A stretch of 64,000 bases of DNA from Marasmius tenuissimus (Eukaryota > Basidiomycota > Agaricomycetes > Agaricales > Marasmiaceae). Both the position numbers and the translations under genes were made by a program. Where the stretch lies: NCBI GenBank assembly GCA_029532415.1, contig JAQOTA010000053.1, positions 5,518,001 through 5,582,000 of the forward strand. Reading direction: 5' to 3'. Positions 33,135-43,683 of the stretch are shown in pieces. Numbering within the stretch: position 1 is the first letter of the stretch; each line of letters starts with the position of its first letter. Under the pieces are notes generated by a model, which was not told where the DNA came from, did not search any database, and was given only the letters and a program-made list of their open reading frames with translations.

Positions 33135-34887
33135 GCGAACTACTGATACCAACTAATTGTGAGCATCGCTGTAGGGTCGTATCAGTTTGGGAAAGCAGGT
33201 CAAGATATGGAACTTGCCTGTCGTCGTGGAAAGATCCAAGAGAGACGTCATCCAGGACGTCCTCAACCCCTGCAGCTTCGGCAATATCGTTGTCAACATC
33301 ATTACCAAATAGAGAGGTCATGTCTTCCATACTGTCATCAGATCCCCAGTCCATCTCTACATCTTCATCAGGATCAATGCTGTGAGAGCATTTAGAAGAA
33401 GTAGGAGAAGGACGTCCGGCTCCTTCATCTTCCAAATCGTCCTCCAGAACTCGCTTGGACGAGGAACCAGGCTTCGAGATACGATCCTGGAGCGAACGAT
33501 TGGCGGCAGATGTGACGATCTGTTCGAAGGGTTTGAGATACCGCGCCGTCTTAGGGGCACCAAGTCTATCAGCAAGGGAACGTGCTTCATGGACATCATC
33601 AAATACTGACTGAGACGGCTTGAAGCCGGTGAAGGACTGCATAGCAGCTGGGTTCTTCTTGACAGCTGGCTGAGGGACAGTGCTGTCGCAGGACTTGTCC
33701 CAGTGACCGGTGAAGTGAGCTGGGGGCGGTGATCCCATAGCGCGAACAGGAGGGGCACTGGCAATCTCAGCGCGCAAGGAGTTGTTGACTGCGTTCAACG
33801 CGATACGTTCCCTGCGGTCGGTGATCGAGGAGTATGGACGGACAGGAGCGGGGGAAGCTACGACGGATGCATAGGATGCCAGATGGGAGTGACCATGCGA
33901 CCGATTGTTTCCACCGTTGTTACTGCCGGCGTGACCGGGACCCTGGTGCTGGTTGATACCACCGCGGGTCCCACGCTGCTGCTGCTTCTTCTTCTTACCG
34001 TTGTTCTGGTTTGAAGAAGGACGTTGCTGCTGCTGCTGTGGTTGACGCTGTTGGCCACACTGCTGCTGTCCACGCTGCTGACGTTGCTGTTGTGGACGCT
34101 GCTGCTGACCAAAGGATGGCTCGCAGTTGCCAGCACGCTTGACCGCAGAGAGGCGGTTAGCAAGCTGAGGGTTCTGGTGCTCGTATTCGATCATGATGGC
34201 TTCATGAATGTTGGCGACAGTGAGGGCGTTGGTGCTATCAGGATCCCTATCAAAGTCATGAAGGGACTTGGATGAAGCGGCATCCCATTCGGGAGGAATA
34301 GCTGCGATGAGAAGAAGGGCTTTGATCAACTCGGTGAGATCAACCCTGACCTCGGCAAGACGTTCAATGTAATGTTTGAACTTGGCGATGCCAGCCTGGG
34401 GATGGCTAGTGGTAAGCCGGAAAGACACCAGTTTGACGAAGTCGCCATAAATGGCAGACAAGGTTGGTTCGCCATAGGTGGTGACAATAGTGGACCAGGC
34501 TTTGGCAGCATCCATGTCCTTGAGAGGTTCAAAGACTTCCCTCATAGAGGTCAGCTGAATGATACCCATGAGCTGGAGGTCTTTCTCCTCCCATGCTTCC
34601 AGCGCGGTGTTGTACACTGTGATCTGGGCTTCAGTAGGGTCTGCCCGATCAGGTTCATTATCAGAACCAGCAGGTGCAACTGCAGGCGTAGCTGCCGCAC
34701 CGGGGGAAGGAGTAACGGTAATGACCGGAATGATTTCCCCCAGAGGGTACGTTGGCTTCTTAGCCGCACCAGTGAGGTGACGATAAAGGCCTTGAGCCTT
34801 GGTAACAGCTTCCATTTCGCCGTGGTAGGTCTGTCAGAAACCAGTGCCGTCAAAGCGACCAGAGAAGAATTTCTTAATGTCGAACAT
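33135..34887 (-). pseudogene. Copia B gag
   Basis: Homologous to copy A Gag from the ATG at 34887 but with an in-frame TGA at codon 18. The next ATG (34815, MEAVTKAQGLY) reopens the frame up to the solo LTR. It shows the same Gln/Arg-rich basic segment and lacks a CCHC knuckle. Confidence 0.85.
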
Positions 34888-35183
34888 AGTAGTAAGATGT
34901 TAGGTTTGGTGTTGGATCTAGAAAAGACAGCATCAGCATGCGTCTAATCAACACAGGGAGCAGCCATCAAGGCGCTATGCTCAACGAGGAGCATTGGATC
35001 CTTGAGATCCGATGTCGTCGAAGGACGTACATCAATGCCATAGATCGAGCACTCAATTAAGAGGTTGATGGCAACATGCAGGTCTAGCCTAGCTAGCTGA
35101 TGACAGCGGCCTAGGGGCGCTCGTCGCTAACAGCAGCCTAGGGGCGCTTGTTATTGTAGTCGGGCTAACCGGGGCCCATAACC

Positions 35184-35505
35184 TGATGAGCCGACATGAC
35201 GCCTAGCGCAGAGGACTACAACATGGCTATACTACTACTTACCAGAGAGGAGTTTAGAGAGATAGAGGCGAGACGTAGAAGCTCAAGCACACTGTTTATT
35301 CTAGTAGAGAGCTACGAGCTTATATACATGTAGGAACAATAGAATCTACCATATAAGGATAACAATAGAAATTGTACATATGAGCATAGTGAACAATAAA
35401 GGATAGAACAATAGCAAATGAATTGTCCCGCATAATACAATGGCGGGAAGTATGAACCAGGACTTCAGATATACCGGGATCTAATTATAGTCCACGGATT
35501 CAACA
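35184..35505 (-). repeat. Copia B 5' LTR
   Basis: 322 bp. It is clearly diverged from the 310-bp LTRs of copy A in its middle third, although the adjoining leader and coding regions of A and B are very similar. Confidence 0.93.
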
Positions 35506-36028
35506 TTTCCTTCTCCAGAACCCTCACATTGACGTTTACAAGACAATTATGAATGACTTTGGAGATGCGAAAGTTGGAGATAGGTTCTACGTTGCGAAGG
35601 ACTCTCAGAGTATTCGGGCAGTCAACACTATTGTTGGAGATCGGGTTGTCCACAGCATCTTGGATAGCGGATGCAGCATTGTTGCAATGTCGGATTCAGC
35701 GTGCAATGCTTTGCACTTGATGTTTGATGAGTCTTTCCACATTCCTGTTCAGAGTGCAAATGGCGACACTGATTGGACGTTAGGACTCGCTAGAAATGTC
35801 CCGTTCAAATTCGGTGAAGTCACAGCTTTCCTACAGATCCACATTGTTCCTTCACCTGCCTACGATGTTCTCCTTGGTCGGCCATTCGAAATTCTCACCC
35901 AGTCCATTGTTCGAAACTTCCTATCTGGAGATCAGCACATATCGCTTCATGATCCGAACACTCACAAGAACATTACAATTCCCACCTTACCTAGGGAGCC
36001 GCCTTATTTTCGCAAGGCCAGCTATTAG
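35506..36028 (+). pseudogene. Gypsy gag-pro, 3' part with aspartic protease
   Basis: Joined to 28407 across copia B (counting TTTCC once), the reading frame is continuous. The protease has SILDSGCSIVAMS (catalytic Asp at 35663-35665) and YDVLLGRPF, both typical of gypsy proteases. The frame ends at TAG 36026-36028. RT lies in the -1 frame, which is open from 35995, so pro and pol overlap by about 30 nt. Confidence 0.85.
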
Positions 36029-38715
36029 GACTTCAAGATACGCTGGTAGATGGGGAGCATTGCGGTCTTGTCATCAAGGTCGATGACTCCCTCATCATGG
36101 GAAGTACCATTCCCACACACGCTGTTCGTGTCTCTCTTGTTTCTGATAGCCTCGGTTTAAATCCTTCATCCAATACCCTTACTATGTCCTACCTTGATGC
36201 TTGGTCTCACTTTTCATTGGACTCTCAGACTCGCACTTCCTTTCAAACCACATCATTAATTCCCGATTTTTCGGCTACACCACTTCTTTACTGTTACGAG
36301 TCTCTGTTTGCACATTCCACTTCCTTAATGACCGATTTTTCGGATTCATTGTCTTCCCTTCCATCCATAGACTTTGATTCATTTGTTCCTATTTATGCTG
36401 CAACAAAGAAACAGTATAAGCCCGTACACCGTCGTATTCAGCCTGTTAAAGCGACCCTTCCCGAGAAGTTTCGTGTTATTCGCCAATTTCCTTCTGATCC
36501 TTTACAACACCTCCCCATCCTTAATCCTAATCCACCACCTTTCGTGCCAACTGGACGTTATACTCAAGAACACATGGAATATATTCACCAGGTGCATGAT
36601 CACACTTTCATTTGGCCAGAAGAAATGAAGCTAATTCACTATTTGATGATGCTTCATGACTGTGCCTTTGCTTGGGATGAGTCAGAGAAAGGTCAATTCA
36701 AACACGAGTACTTCCCTCCTGTCGATATTCCCGTTATTGAACATATTCCTTGGGTCATTCCCTCACTTCCTATCCCTCCTGGTCTCTTCGACATGGTTAT
36801 CAAGATTCTTCGCGAAAAGATTGCTGCTGGAGTTTATGAGCCATCAAATTCTTCATATCGGACACGCTGGTTCACAGTGGTCAAAAAGGATGGAGTTTCC
36901 CTTCGCCCTGTCCATGACCTTCAACTGTTGAATGAAGTCACTATCAAAGATTTGTCCATTCCTCCTAACATCGAAATGCTCGCTGAATCATATGCTTGCC
37001 GTTCTGCCCTAGCAACGTTGGACTTGTTCGTTGGCTACGACGAGCGTGCTTTAGCAGTTGGTTCTAGAGATTACACCACCTTCCAGACTCCTCTTGGAGC
37101 TTTGCAACTCACTACCATTCCTATGGGTTGGACAAACTCCGTTCAAATCTTCCACGGCAATGTCACCTTCATTCTCCAACCCGAAATTCCTCTTTTCTGT
37201 ATCCCTTACATTGACGACATCAACGTCAAAGGTCCACCCACTCGTTACGAACTTCCCAACGGTGGATTTGAAGTTATCCCCCAGAACCCCGGTATTCAAC
37301 AATTCGTTTGGGAACTAGTCAACTCAGTCAACTGTATTCTCACTCGTATGACTTACGCTGGTGGAACGTTCTCTGGGAAAAAGACATTGATTGTTGCTGC
37401 AAAGGCGTTGGTTACTGGACATTACTGCACCTATGAAGGTCGCATCCCAGCTGAGTCTTGTGTTTCTAAAATTGTGAATTGGGGTCCGCTCAAAGACCTT
37501 CCGGATGTTAGGGCTTTCCTTGGTACCGCTGGTTTGTGTCGATTGTTTGTGAAAGACTTTGGCATTCTCGCAGAACCCTTGGTCAGGCTCACACGGAAAG
37601 GCATCCCCTTCCAGTTTGGATCTGACAAACAGCATTTGCAAGCCGTCCTGAAGGATGCAGTCGTTCATTGTCCTGCCATTCGTCCTCTCGATTATTCCTC
37701 TTCCTCACCCATTATTCTCGCTGTTGACACTTGCGCAATCGCCATTGGTTATGTTCTCATGCAACCAAAAGCTGAGGACCCTTCCATTCGTTTTATCAAT
37801 CGTTTTGGATTCATCAACATGAACGAAAGAGAAGCACGTTATAGCCAAGCTAAGTTGGAACTTTACGGCCTTTTCCGTGCACTTCGCTCTACTCGTCTTT
37901 GGATTATAGGCGCCAAGTCCTTGGTTGTAGAGATGGATGTGAAATATGTTCGTGGCATGCTCAACAATCCCGACATTCAACCCAATGTGGCTATCAACCG
38001 TTGGATCGCTGGAATTCTTCTCTTCACCTTTGCACTTGTTCATGTTCCTTCCAAGCGAATCGCTGCCGATGGACTTTCTCGTCGGCACCCTCAACCTTTG
38101 GATCCCGTTCAACCAGAAGACGAATTTGAAGACTGGATCGATCGTGCCAATGGATTCATGCATATCATAAATTCCCCTCCTCTCTCTCCCGCTTCACTCG
38201 ATTCTCTTGTTTGCTTGCCTTTGTTTGGTGCGGAGTCAATATTCAGTGGAGAGGGGATGGTGGACTCGTCCAACATCGATTATGACACAGTTCTGAGATC
38301 ATCCAAAGCTAAGTCTATTGATGCACGTTTGGACTTGGTTCGAGACTACCTGATTGAGTTCGTTCGACCAACAGGAATGTCCGATGCCCAGTACTCTTCC
38401 TTCATTCACTACTGCCTCCAATACTTCGTCGATTCTACCCATTGTCTTTGGAGAAAAGACTCCCATGGTTGCCACCGTATTGTGGTCCCGCAGATTCGCC
38501 GAATTCCCATTATCTGTGAAGCTCATGACAAATTGGGTCACAAGGGACTTTGGGCAACTTCTCAGACGATTCGTGAACGTTTTTGGTGGCCTCAGATGGG
38601 CGGTGATATCAAGTGGTACATCATCACATGTTTGTTGTGCCAGTTACGGCGACTTGAAAAGCTACGTATCCCGCCAGTCGTTGCAGAGCCTCTCTCACTA
38701 TTTGCCAAGTGTTAG
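35995..38715 (+). pseudogene. Gypsy pol: reverse transcriptase, RNase H, integrase zinc finger
   Basis: The first ATG is at 36097, but the frame is open from 35995. RT motifs are KKDGVSLRPVHDLQLLN, IPMGWTNS and PYIDDINVKG (YIDD near residue 371 of the 36097 frame). RNase H shows VDTCAIAIGYVL, YSQAKLELYGL and RIAADGLSRR. The integrase HHCC finger (AHDKLGHKG and CLLCQL) ends the segment. A TAG at 38713-38715 separates it from the integrase core in the same frame, so it is a nonsense mutation rather than a gene boundary. Confidence 0.9.
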
Positions 38716-39732
38716 ATGGATGTTATGGAGATGCCTCTCTCTGGTGGATTTTGTTACCTTGTTCATGGCCGTTGTTCATCTTCTGCATACCCCGAATTTT
38801 GCAAACTTCGTCGACAGAACGGTCCCGCCATTGCTACCTGGATCTTCGAAGAGATTCTTTGCCGTTGGGGTGCCCTTCGTGTTATTGTCACCGACAACGG
38901 TGGTCCCTTCCTTTTAGCTCTCGATATCCTTGCCGAACGTTATGGCATCAACCACATCACTATTTCGGGTTACAATTCCCAAGCAGCAGGAGTTATCGAA
39001 CGAAAGCATTTCGACGTTAGAGAGAGTTTGGTCAAGGCCGCTGATGGCGTGGAATCTAAATGGTCCTCCATTGCTCACTTTGTATTTTGGGCTGAAAGAG
39101 TTACAGCTCGTCGTTCTATTGGCTGTAGCCTATATTTCCTAGCTCACGGTGTTCACCCTGTCCTTCCTCTCGACATATACGAAGCTTCATACCTCATTCC
39201 TCCTCCTGATTCCATTCTTTCAACAACCGATCTACTCGCTCGTCGTGCCCGTGAACTTCAGAAATGCCAAGAGGACCTCGAACAAATGAGACTCTCAGTT
39301 TATCACAAACATTTACAATGTGTTCGCCAACTCGAAATTCAACACTCGCGTTCAATCAAGTCCTACGATTTCAAGAGAGGTGACCTAGTCCTCGTCTGAG
39401 ATACTCGATTCAACAAGACGATTGGCAATAAAACTCGTATGCGATATGTTGGGCCGATGATTGTGCTCTCCAGAAACAAGGGTGGAGCCTACATTGTTTG
39501 CGAATTAGATGGGACGGTTTGGAAGAGACCCGTTGGTGCGTTTCGTGTTATTCCATACCGAGCTTGCTCCTCGCTCGAATTACCAGACTTGGACAAATTT
39601 TTGGACGTTACATCCTCCGAATTTGATGAGCTACGCTTGTCCAATGCTATAGATGAAGAAGGACTCGAGAGTTTCAATGGTCCTTTAGATGATGATGAAC
39701 TTTTGTATCTTTATACGCCCACTCAGATATAA
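38716..39732 (+). pseudogene. Gypsy integrase core and C-terminal domain
   Basis: In the same frame as RT, it reads MDVMEMPLSGGF (first catalytic Asp), VIVTDNGGPF (second) and AAGVIERKHFDVRESL (Glu). A TGA at 39397-39399 falls where the family context expects Arg (VLV-x-DTRFNK), consistent with CGA to TGA. The frame then continues through a chromodomain-free C-terminal part (RMRYVGPMIVLSRNKGGAYIV) to TAA at 39730. Confidence 0.88.
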
Positions 39733-39819
39733 CGAAAAGTCACGACCACGCAACTCGATTTAACGAAAAGACACAAATATTTACGAAACCGTTACGAAAA
39801 TAATGAAGAGGGAACAATC

Positions 39820-40710
39820 CTATTGATCATCATCGTACACTCTCGCCGTTCCACAATTCCGCCTCTCATTTCCGATTCCCTTGCAACATTCAAAACACTG
39901 CTCAACATCAGCATTATATTCCCAACATTCCCGACCCAAATATTCGCATCGACCACACTTCACATACTTCCTCGCAAAGTACGGGGGAAATCGAACCTTG
40001 TACAGCCAACTACATGCCAACTTCACATTTTCCGCAATGGTCTCGCTGTCTTCTCCCACAGGTACGAGGATTCGTCCCAGGGACGGTATCTCCTCGATAG
40101 CAAGTGGCTCGGCTCCGATTTGTCCGTTGAAGAAGCGTTCCCGATGAAACTTGATGGCTTCCTCGATAAATTCAAAGTTATAGAACCTGTTCCGGGTGAG
40201 CAAAAGCTGATTCAAAAAGGGGCATGCTTACTCCTGTTGGCCATAATACAGATGGTAGTCCCGGCTATGATCCATAAACTGGCGAAATAGGATAACTGGC
40301 AATTCGTCATGATTCCCATATTGGAGACGGATGGCCTCGAATCGTTCATAAGCTGTTGACAGAAACAGGTCGGGCAGCACCATCAACTCAACGGCTTTGA
40401 ATCGCACTAGATCCTTGATGACACCACGTGGAAACGGAGGATCTTCTAGCTCAAGATACAATGCAGTGTAATCATTGAAGTCCATCTGCACACATGATCA
40501 GCACATCCTGATGAAGAATGAGTAACGACGCACATAAGCCCATGCCAACTGCACAAGCAACCTGCACACATCATCTCCTCCCCGAGTTCGTTCATACACC
40601 TCGAGAAACACCTCATAGTTGGTTTGAAGATTGAAAAGTCGTCCGGTATTGAGAAGTAGTTCATCAATTTGATTGCAGAGTTCTCGAAGATATTCGGTGA
40701 TGAGGGACAT
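39820..40710 (-). CDS. Spliced antisense gene between gypsy pol and 3' LTR
   Basis: Exons complement(40534..40710, 40232..40485, 39820..40186) join to 265 residues. The introns are 48 nt (GTGCGT..TGCAG) and 45 nt (GTAAGC..ACAG), with consistent phases. The start has the context CCACCATGTCC, preceded by TTATAAC. The N-terminal two thirds are acidic and helical (YLRELCNQIDELLLN, FEFIEEAIKFHRERF). The C-terminus is cysteine-rich (KCGRCEYLGRECW, QCFECCKGIG), suggesting a metal-binding module. No stop or frameshift is present although the host gypsy is broken. I do not recognise the family. It may be an accessory retroelement gene or a captured host gene. Confidence 0.65.
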
Positions 40711-40942
40711 GGTGGATGGTGACCGTCAGCGTGAAGGGCTGCGGGGCTTTATGGTTATAAGATAGGAGCAAAGGACTCCGCCCCCATTTAAGGTGTGTAC
40801 ACCCATGGTCCCCTGGTTCAGCCGTGGAGAATTTTTTCTGCTCTCTCCTGTGATGTCACCTCCGGGTTGCGACAGTATGCTGTGCATCCCCCGGAGTTTA
40901 CATTCGACACTCGTTCGCAATCCCCAGAGTTTATTTTCAAGT

Positions 40943-40952
40943 GGAGAGGGGA
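40943..40952 (+). promoter_or_regulatory. Gypsy polypurine tract
   Basis: GGAGAGGGGA directly abuts the 3' LTR, where plus-strand priming is expected. Confidence 0.75.
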
Positions 40953-41281
40953 TGTGGCGACGCGGTCGTTCCCACACGCGTATCACGCCACCGTGACCGT
41001 GTTTTGACGTTTAGGGTTTCCCGTTTCGTTTCATCTTTATTTACTTACTTATTTATTATCCTTTGCGTTTCAGCTAGATAGATGACATTTTATATAGCTA
41101 CATACAGGAGTAGCATGATAGTTTAGTTTCTTGCTTCCTTTCCCCCACTTTCTATCTATCTTTCCAATACATCCCCCTTCTCTCCTCGCTCTCTCAGACC
41201 GACTGTCTGCTCTCCTCAAACCGTATTGAACTCGGACGTCTCTCGATAGTGTCTACGCATAGACCAAAGGAGGCATCCACA
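40953..41281 (+). repeat. Gypsy 3' LTR
   Basis: 329 bp, identical to the 5' LTR except for four transitions, each changing a CpG of the 5' LTR to TpG or CpA. Confidence 0.95.
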
Positions 41282-41285
41282 GCGT

Positions 41286-41859
41286 GGTGAACGTAGTGAA
41301 CGTGCTCAAGGCACAATGTATTAGGTGTCATATTGTTAATACTGAACAGTAGAGTAATGAATAAAACGGGGTGGACAAGGAGGATATGGGATAAAGTGAG
41401 CGAACTGGTTGGGGAACAGCAATGAGTGAACGGAGGTGAACAAAGAATGAACCACTGAACCAGGATGAGCGAGCAAACTGGGGAAACTAGGACAGGGTTG
41501 GAGTGAACAAGCAAGTTAGGAGGGAAACTGGCAAGCAAAAACGGTGAGCAAGCGAGGGCGAACGTAGATGTGAACGACGTACAGTGAACGAGACAGTGCT
41601 CATTCTGTCGATGTTGCTGGCTTTCGATTGCAACGTTGAGGCAATCGAATAAGCCAGGATACAGACAGTCAGCTTCAGGAGCAGCAAGAGAATATCAGTA
41701 TGCTATTCTGGATCGAGTCAAGACGACACTCACCGCAGAGACCAAGGGAGGTTGTGAAGAGGTGGCGGTGTACGCGTAACCTGTATGTAGTTGTTTTTTG
41801 GTTTTTTGGTACGCTATACTTGGTTGAGATACGGGATAGGGATGAAGAATGAGGTTTGT
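41286..41859. other. GTGAAC-rich low-complexity stretch
   Basis: The plus strand is dominated by variants of GTGAACAAG, GGTGAGC and GGGGAAAC; the minus strand reads as GTTCAC/GTTCTC-rich pyrimidine sequence. The same texture recurs between coding-like blocks up to about 49.5 kb. No gene is supported here. Confidence 0.5.
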
Positions 41860-42702
41860 TTACACTTTATGATGCTTCAAGATGATACATTCGGCACAGG
41901 CCAAAGCTTTTTCGGTGGTCATCCCCGGGTATTCGTACCACTCGCTATGTTTTCTCCTGCCTGCACAAGAGTGAGAAACGGGATCGAGGATCAGGGGGAA
42001 GGATGTACAGGAACACTCCATCTGAGTTTTGTTGAATCCGCAGGATTTCATCTTGAGGTGGATGCAAGACTCTAGAGGAGAGTCAGCACTGGCTTTCAGG
42101 AGAAATATGCCACACACTGGCTTGTGGCAATGAACCGCGGGCCATATCCCAACTACCCTCCAAATGACGCCCTTGCAAGTCTTCTGATGTTGTTCAAGGC
42201 ACTGCTCAAAGTCGACTGATCTTCTGACCTTCACAAAGGTCTTCCTACGGAACCTGCCCTCCAGCATGTAAACATTGCCTTCGTTGTTGTTCACACTCAC
42301 TTTTCTTTGCTGTCGACTATGGTAGCGGGATTCGATGGAACGGAATCGTTGGTATGTCCGATGATGCATGCTGGTTTTCATAGTGACAGAGGTGTGGAGG
42401 TGGATGTCGATAACTTGGAGATGATGATATTTGTAGACTGCGAGGACAAAGCAGTGCCGGTAGAAAAAGAAATAGGGAAGGGAAGATTCGTATGTTAGCA
42501 AAACTATCGATATGATAGTATGCAAACGTACCTTTTCGTTTGAGCTCGTGTCCGAGGCAAAATATTGGTCTGTATGAATGAATAGCCAAGACGACAAGGA
42601 GAACGAAAAAGACGAGAAGGAGAAGGATGAGGTCAGGGAGGAGAACGATGAGAACGGGGAGGTGAATGACAGAGGTGAAACGAAATGAATTACTTCTGTC
42701 AA
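41860..42702 (-). CDS. Uncharacterised frame with cysteine-rich C-terminus
   Basis: A 280-codon minus-strand frame. The first third is Ser/Phe low complexity and probably comes from GTTCTC-type intron sequence. The rest (RYHSRQQRKVSVNNNEGN, KTCKGVIWRVVGIWPAV, MECSCTSFPLI, SHSCAGRRKH, LACAECIILKHH) has scattered cysteines and looks more like coding sequence. A donor-like GTACGTTTG on the minus strand near 42532 suggests that part of the frame is an intron. I do not recognise the family, and the real exon limits are uncertain. Confidence 0.3.
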   Translation of the reverse strand: MTEVIHFVSPLSFTSPFSSFSSLTSSFSFSSFSFSLSSWLFIHTDQYFASDTSSNEKVRLHTIISIVLLTYESSLPYFFFYRHCFVLAVYKYHHLQVIDIHLHTSVTMKTSMHHRTYQRFRSIESRYHSRQQRKVSVNNNEGNVYMLEGRFRRKTFVKVRRSVDFEQCLEQHQKTCKGVIWRVVGIWPAVHCHKPVCGIFLLKASADSPLESCIHLKMKSCGFNKTQMECSCTSFPLILDPVSHSCAGRRKHSEWYEYPGMTTEKALACAECIILKHHKV

Positions 42703-43683
42703 TTAAGCTTTTCCTGTGGATAAAAATAGAGTTGGCCTAGCCCTTTGGTGACGTAAGCGATTTGACAAGGAGATCGGGAGGAAAGTAACATAGGTCAAGG
42801 GAAAAAAAGGGGAGAAGAGAACGAGGGGGGGAGAACAATGATATAAACAAGGGAACCTCGAGGAGAGAAACACAGGGAGAATGAGAAGAGCGTGAGATCT
42901 GAGTCCTATTGACCTTGCAGTTGGTCTTGTACCAATCCAGAAGGAGGGAAGGAGGGAAGGTGAGAAGGTGGAACAAACTCGAGCTTGTTCCCGAAGGGAC
43001 TGGTGATTGGTAAGCAACACCATTATAGTATGCGCAAAGAGACTCGATAGCAAAACAACAATGAGCAAGACGAAGCACGATGTGTGAGGGGACGAGAGAC
43101 TATAGGACATAAAGCGTGATAGAAACAATATCAAAAGGAGTATGAAGAGGTAAGACAAGGTAAGCAACGGGGAAGGGCCCGCTGAAAAACCTAAGGAAAC
43201 AAAAGGTGATGTGTTGAGTTATGAGAAGTCTTATGCACTTGTAAGCAGCATGCCAGAATCGTGCTCTGCATTCAGTTTCAGTTAAAGATCAGAAGGATCT
43301 GCAGCTACAGAAAAGTTAGAGACCAAAATTTGAAGGTAGAATGCTAGTAGCGCAGCCTTTCAAGACAACGGGGGCTCAGGGCTTCCCACTTCCGTTCCTT
43401 CTCCTTGTAGGAACGTGGAAATGGGAAGATCTAAACGAGGATGACGGGAGAACAGAAGTATGGGAAAGGGGATGAGGAGAACGGGGATGAGAAGAATGGG
43501 GATGAGAAGAATGGGGAACAGAAACCGAGGGGAGAGTGGGAAAGGAAAACAGAACTTCGGGGAATGAAACAAGGAGAACGGAGTATAGAGAACGTGGGGA
43601 GAAAGGAACTATTAGAAGGGGAAGGAGGAAATCAGGGACATATACAAGGAGGACCATCGAGGGTGCAGCAGGGGACGAGGGCT
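42703..43683. other. Purine-rich low-complexity DNA
   Basis: Long runs of GGAGAAC/GATGAGAAG words, including near-tandem GGGGATGAGAAGAAT at about 43485-43515. Frames on the minus strand are Leu/Ser/Pro low complexity. No gene is supported. Confidence 0.5.

Larger units (their letters stand above)
28408..35505 (-). mobile_element. Ty1/copia retrotransposon, copy B, nested in gypsy gag
   Basis: 7098 bp with two 322-bp LTRs (three differences) and TSD TTTCC at 28403-28407 and 35506-35510. The interior is a close relative of copy A, but it is broken by a stop at Gag codon 18 (34834-34836, CGC in copy A), a 1-nt deletion in RT near 29793, and a 715-bp insertion at 32415. It shares the RNase H TGA of copy A. 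Confidence 0.95.
25989..41281 (+). mobile_element. Ty3/gypsy retrotransposon, disrupted by nested insertions
   Basis: Two 329-bp LTRs (25989-26317, 40953-41281) bound the element, and GCGT is duplicated at 25985-25988 and 41282-41285. A TGG primer-binding site starts 2 nt after the 5' LTR, and a polypurine tract adjoins the 3' LTR. The internal order is gag, protease, RT, RNase H, integrase (gypsy-type), then an antisense gene. Copia B fills 28408-35505, so the gypsy itself is about 8.2 kb. Gag is frameshifted and pol has two stops, so this copy is non-autonomous. Confidence 0.95.
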
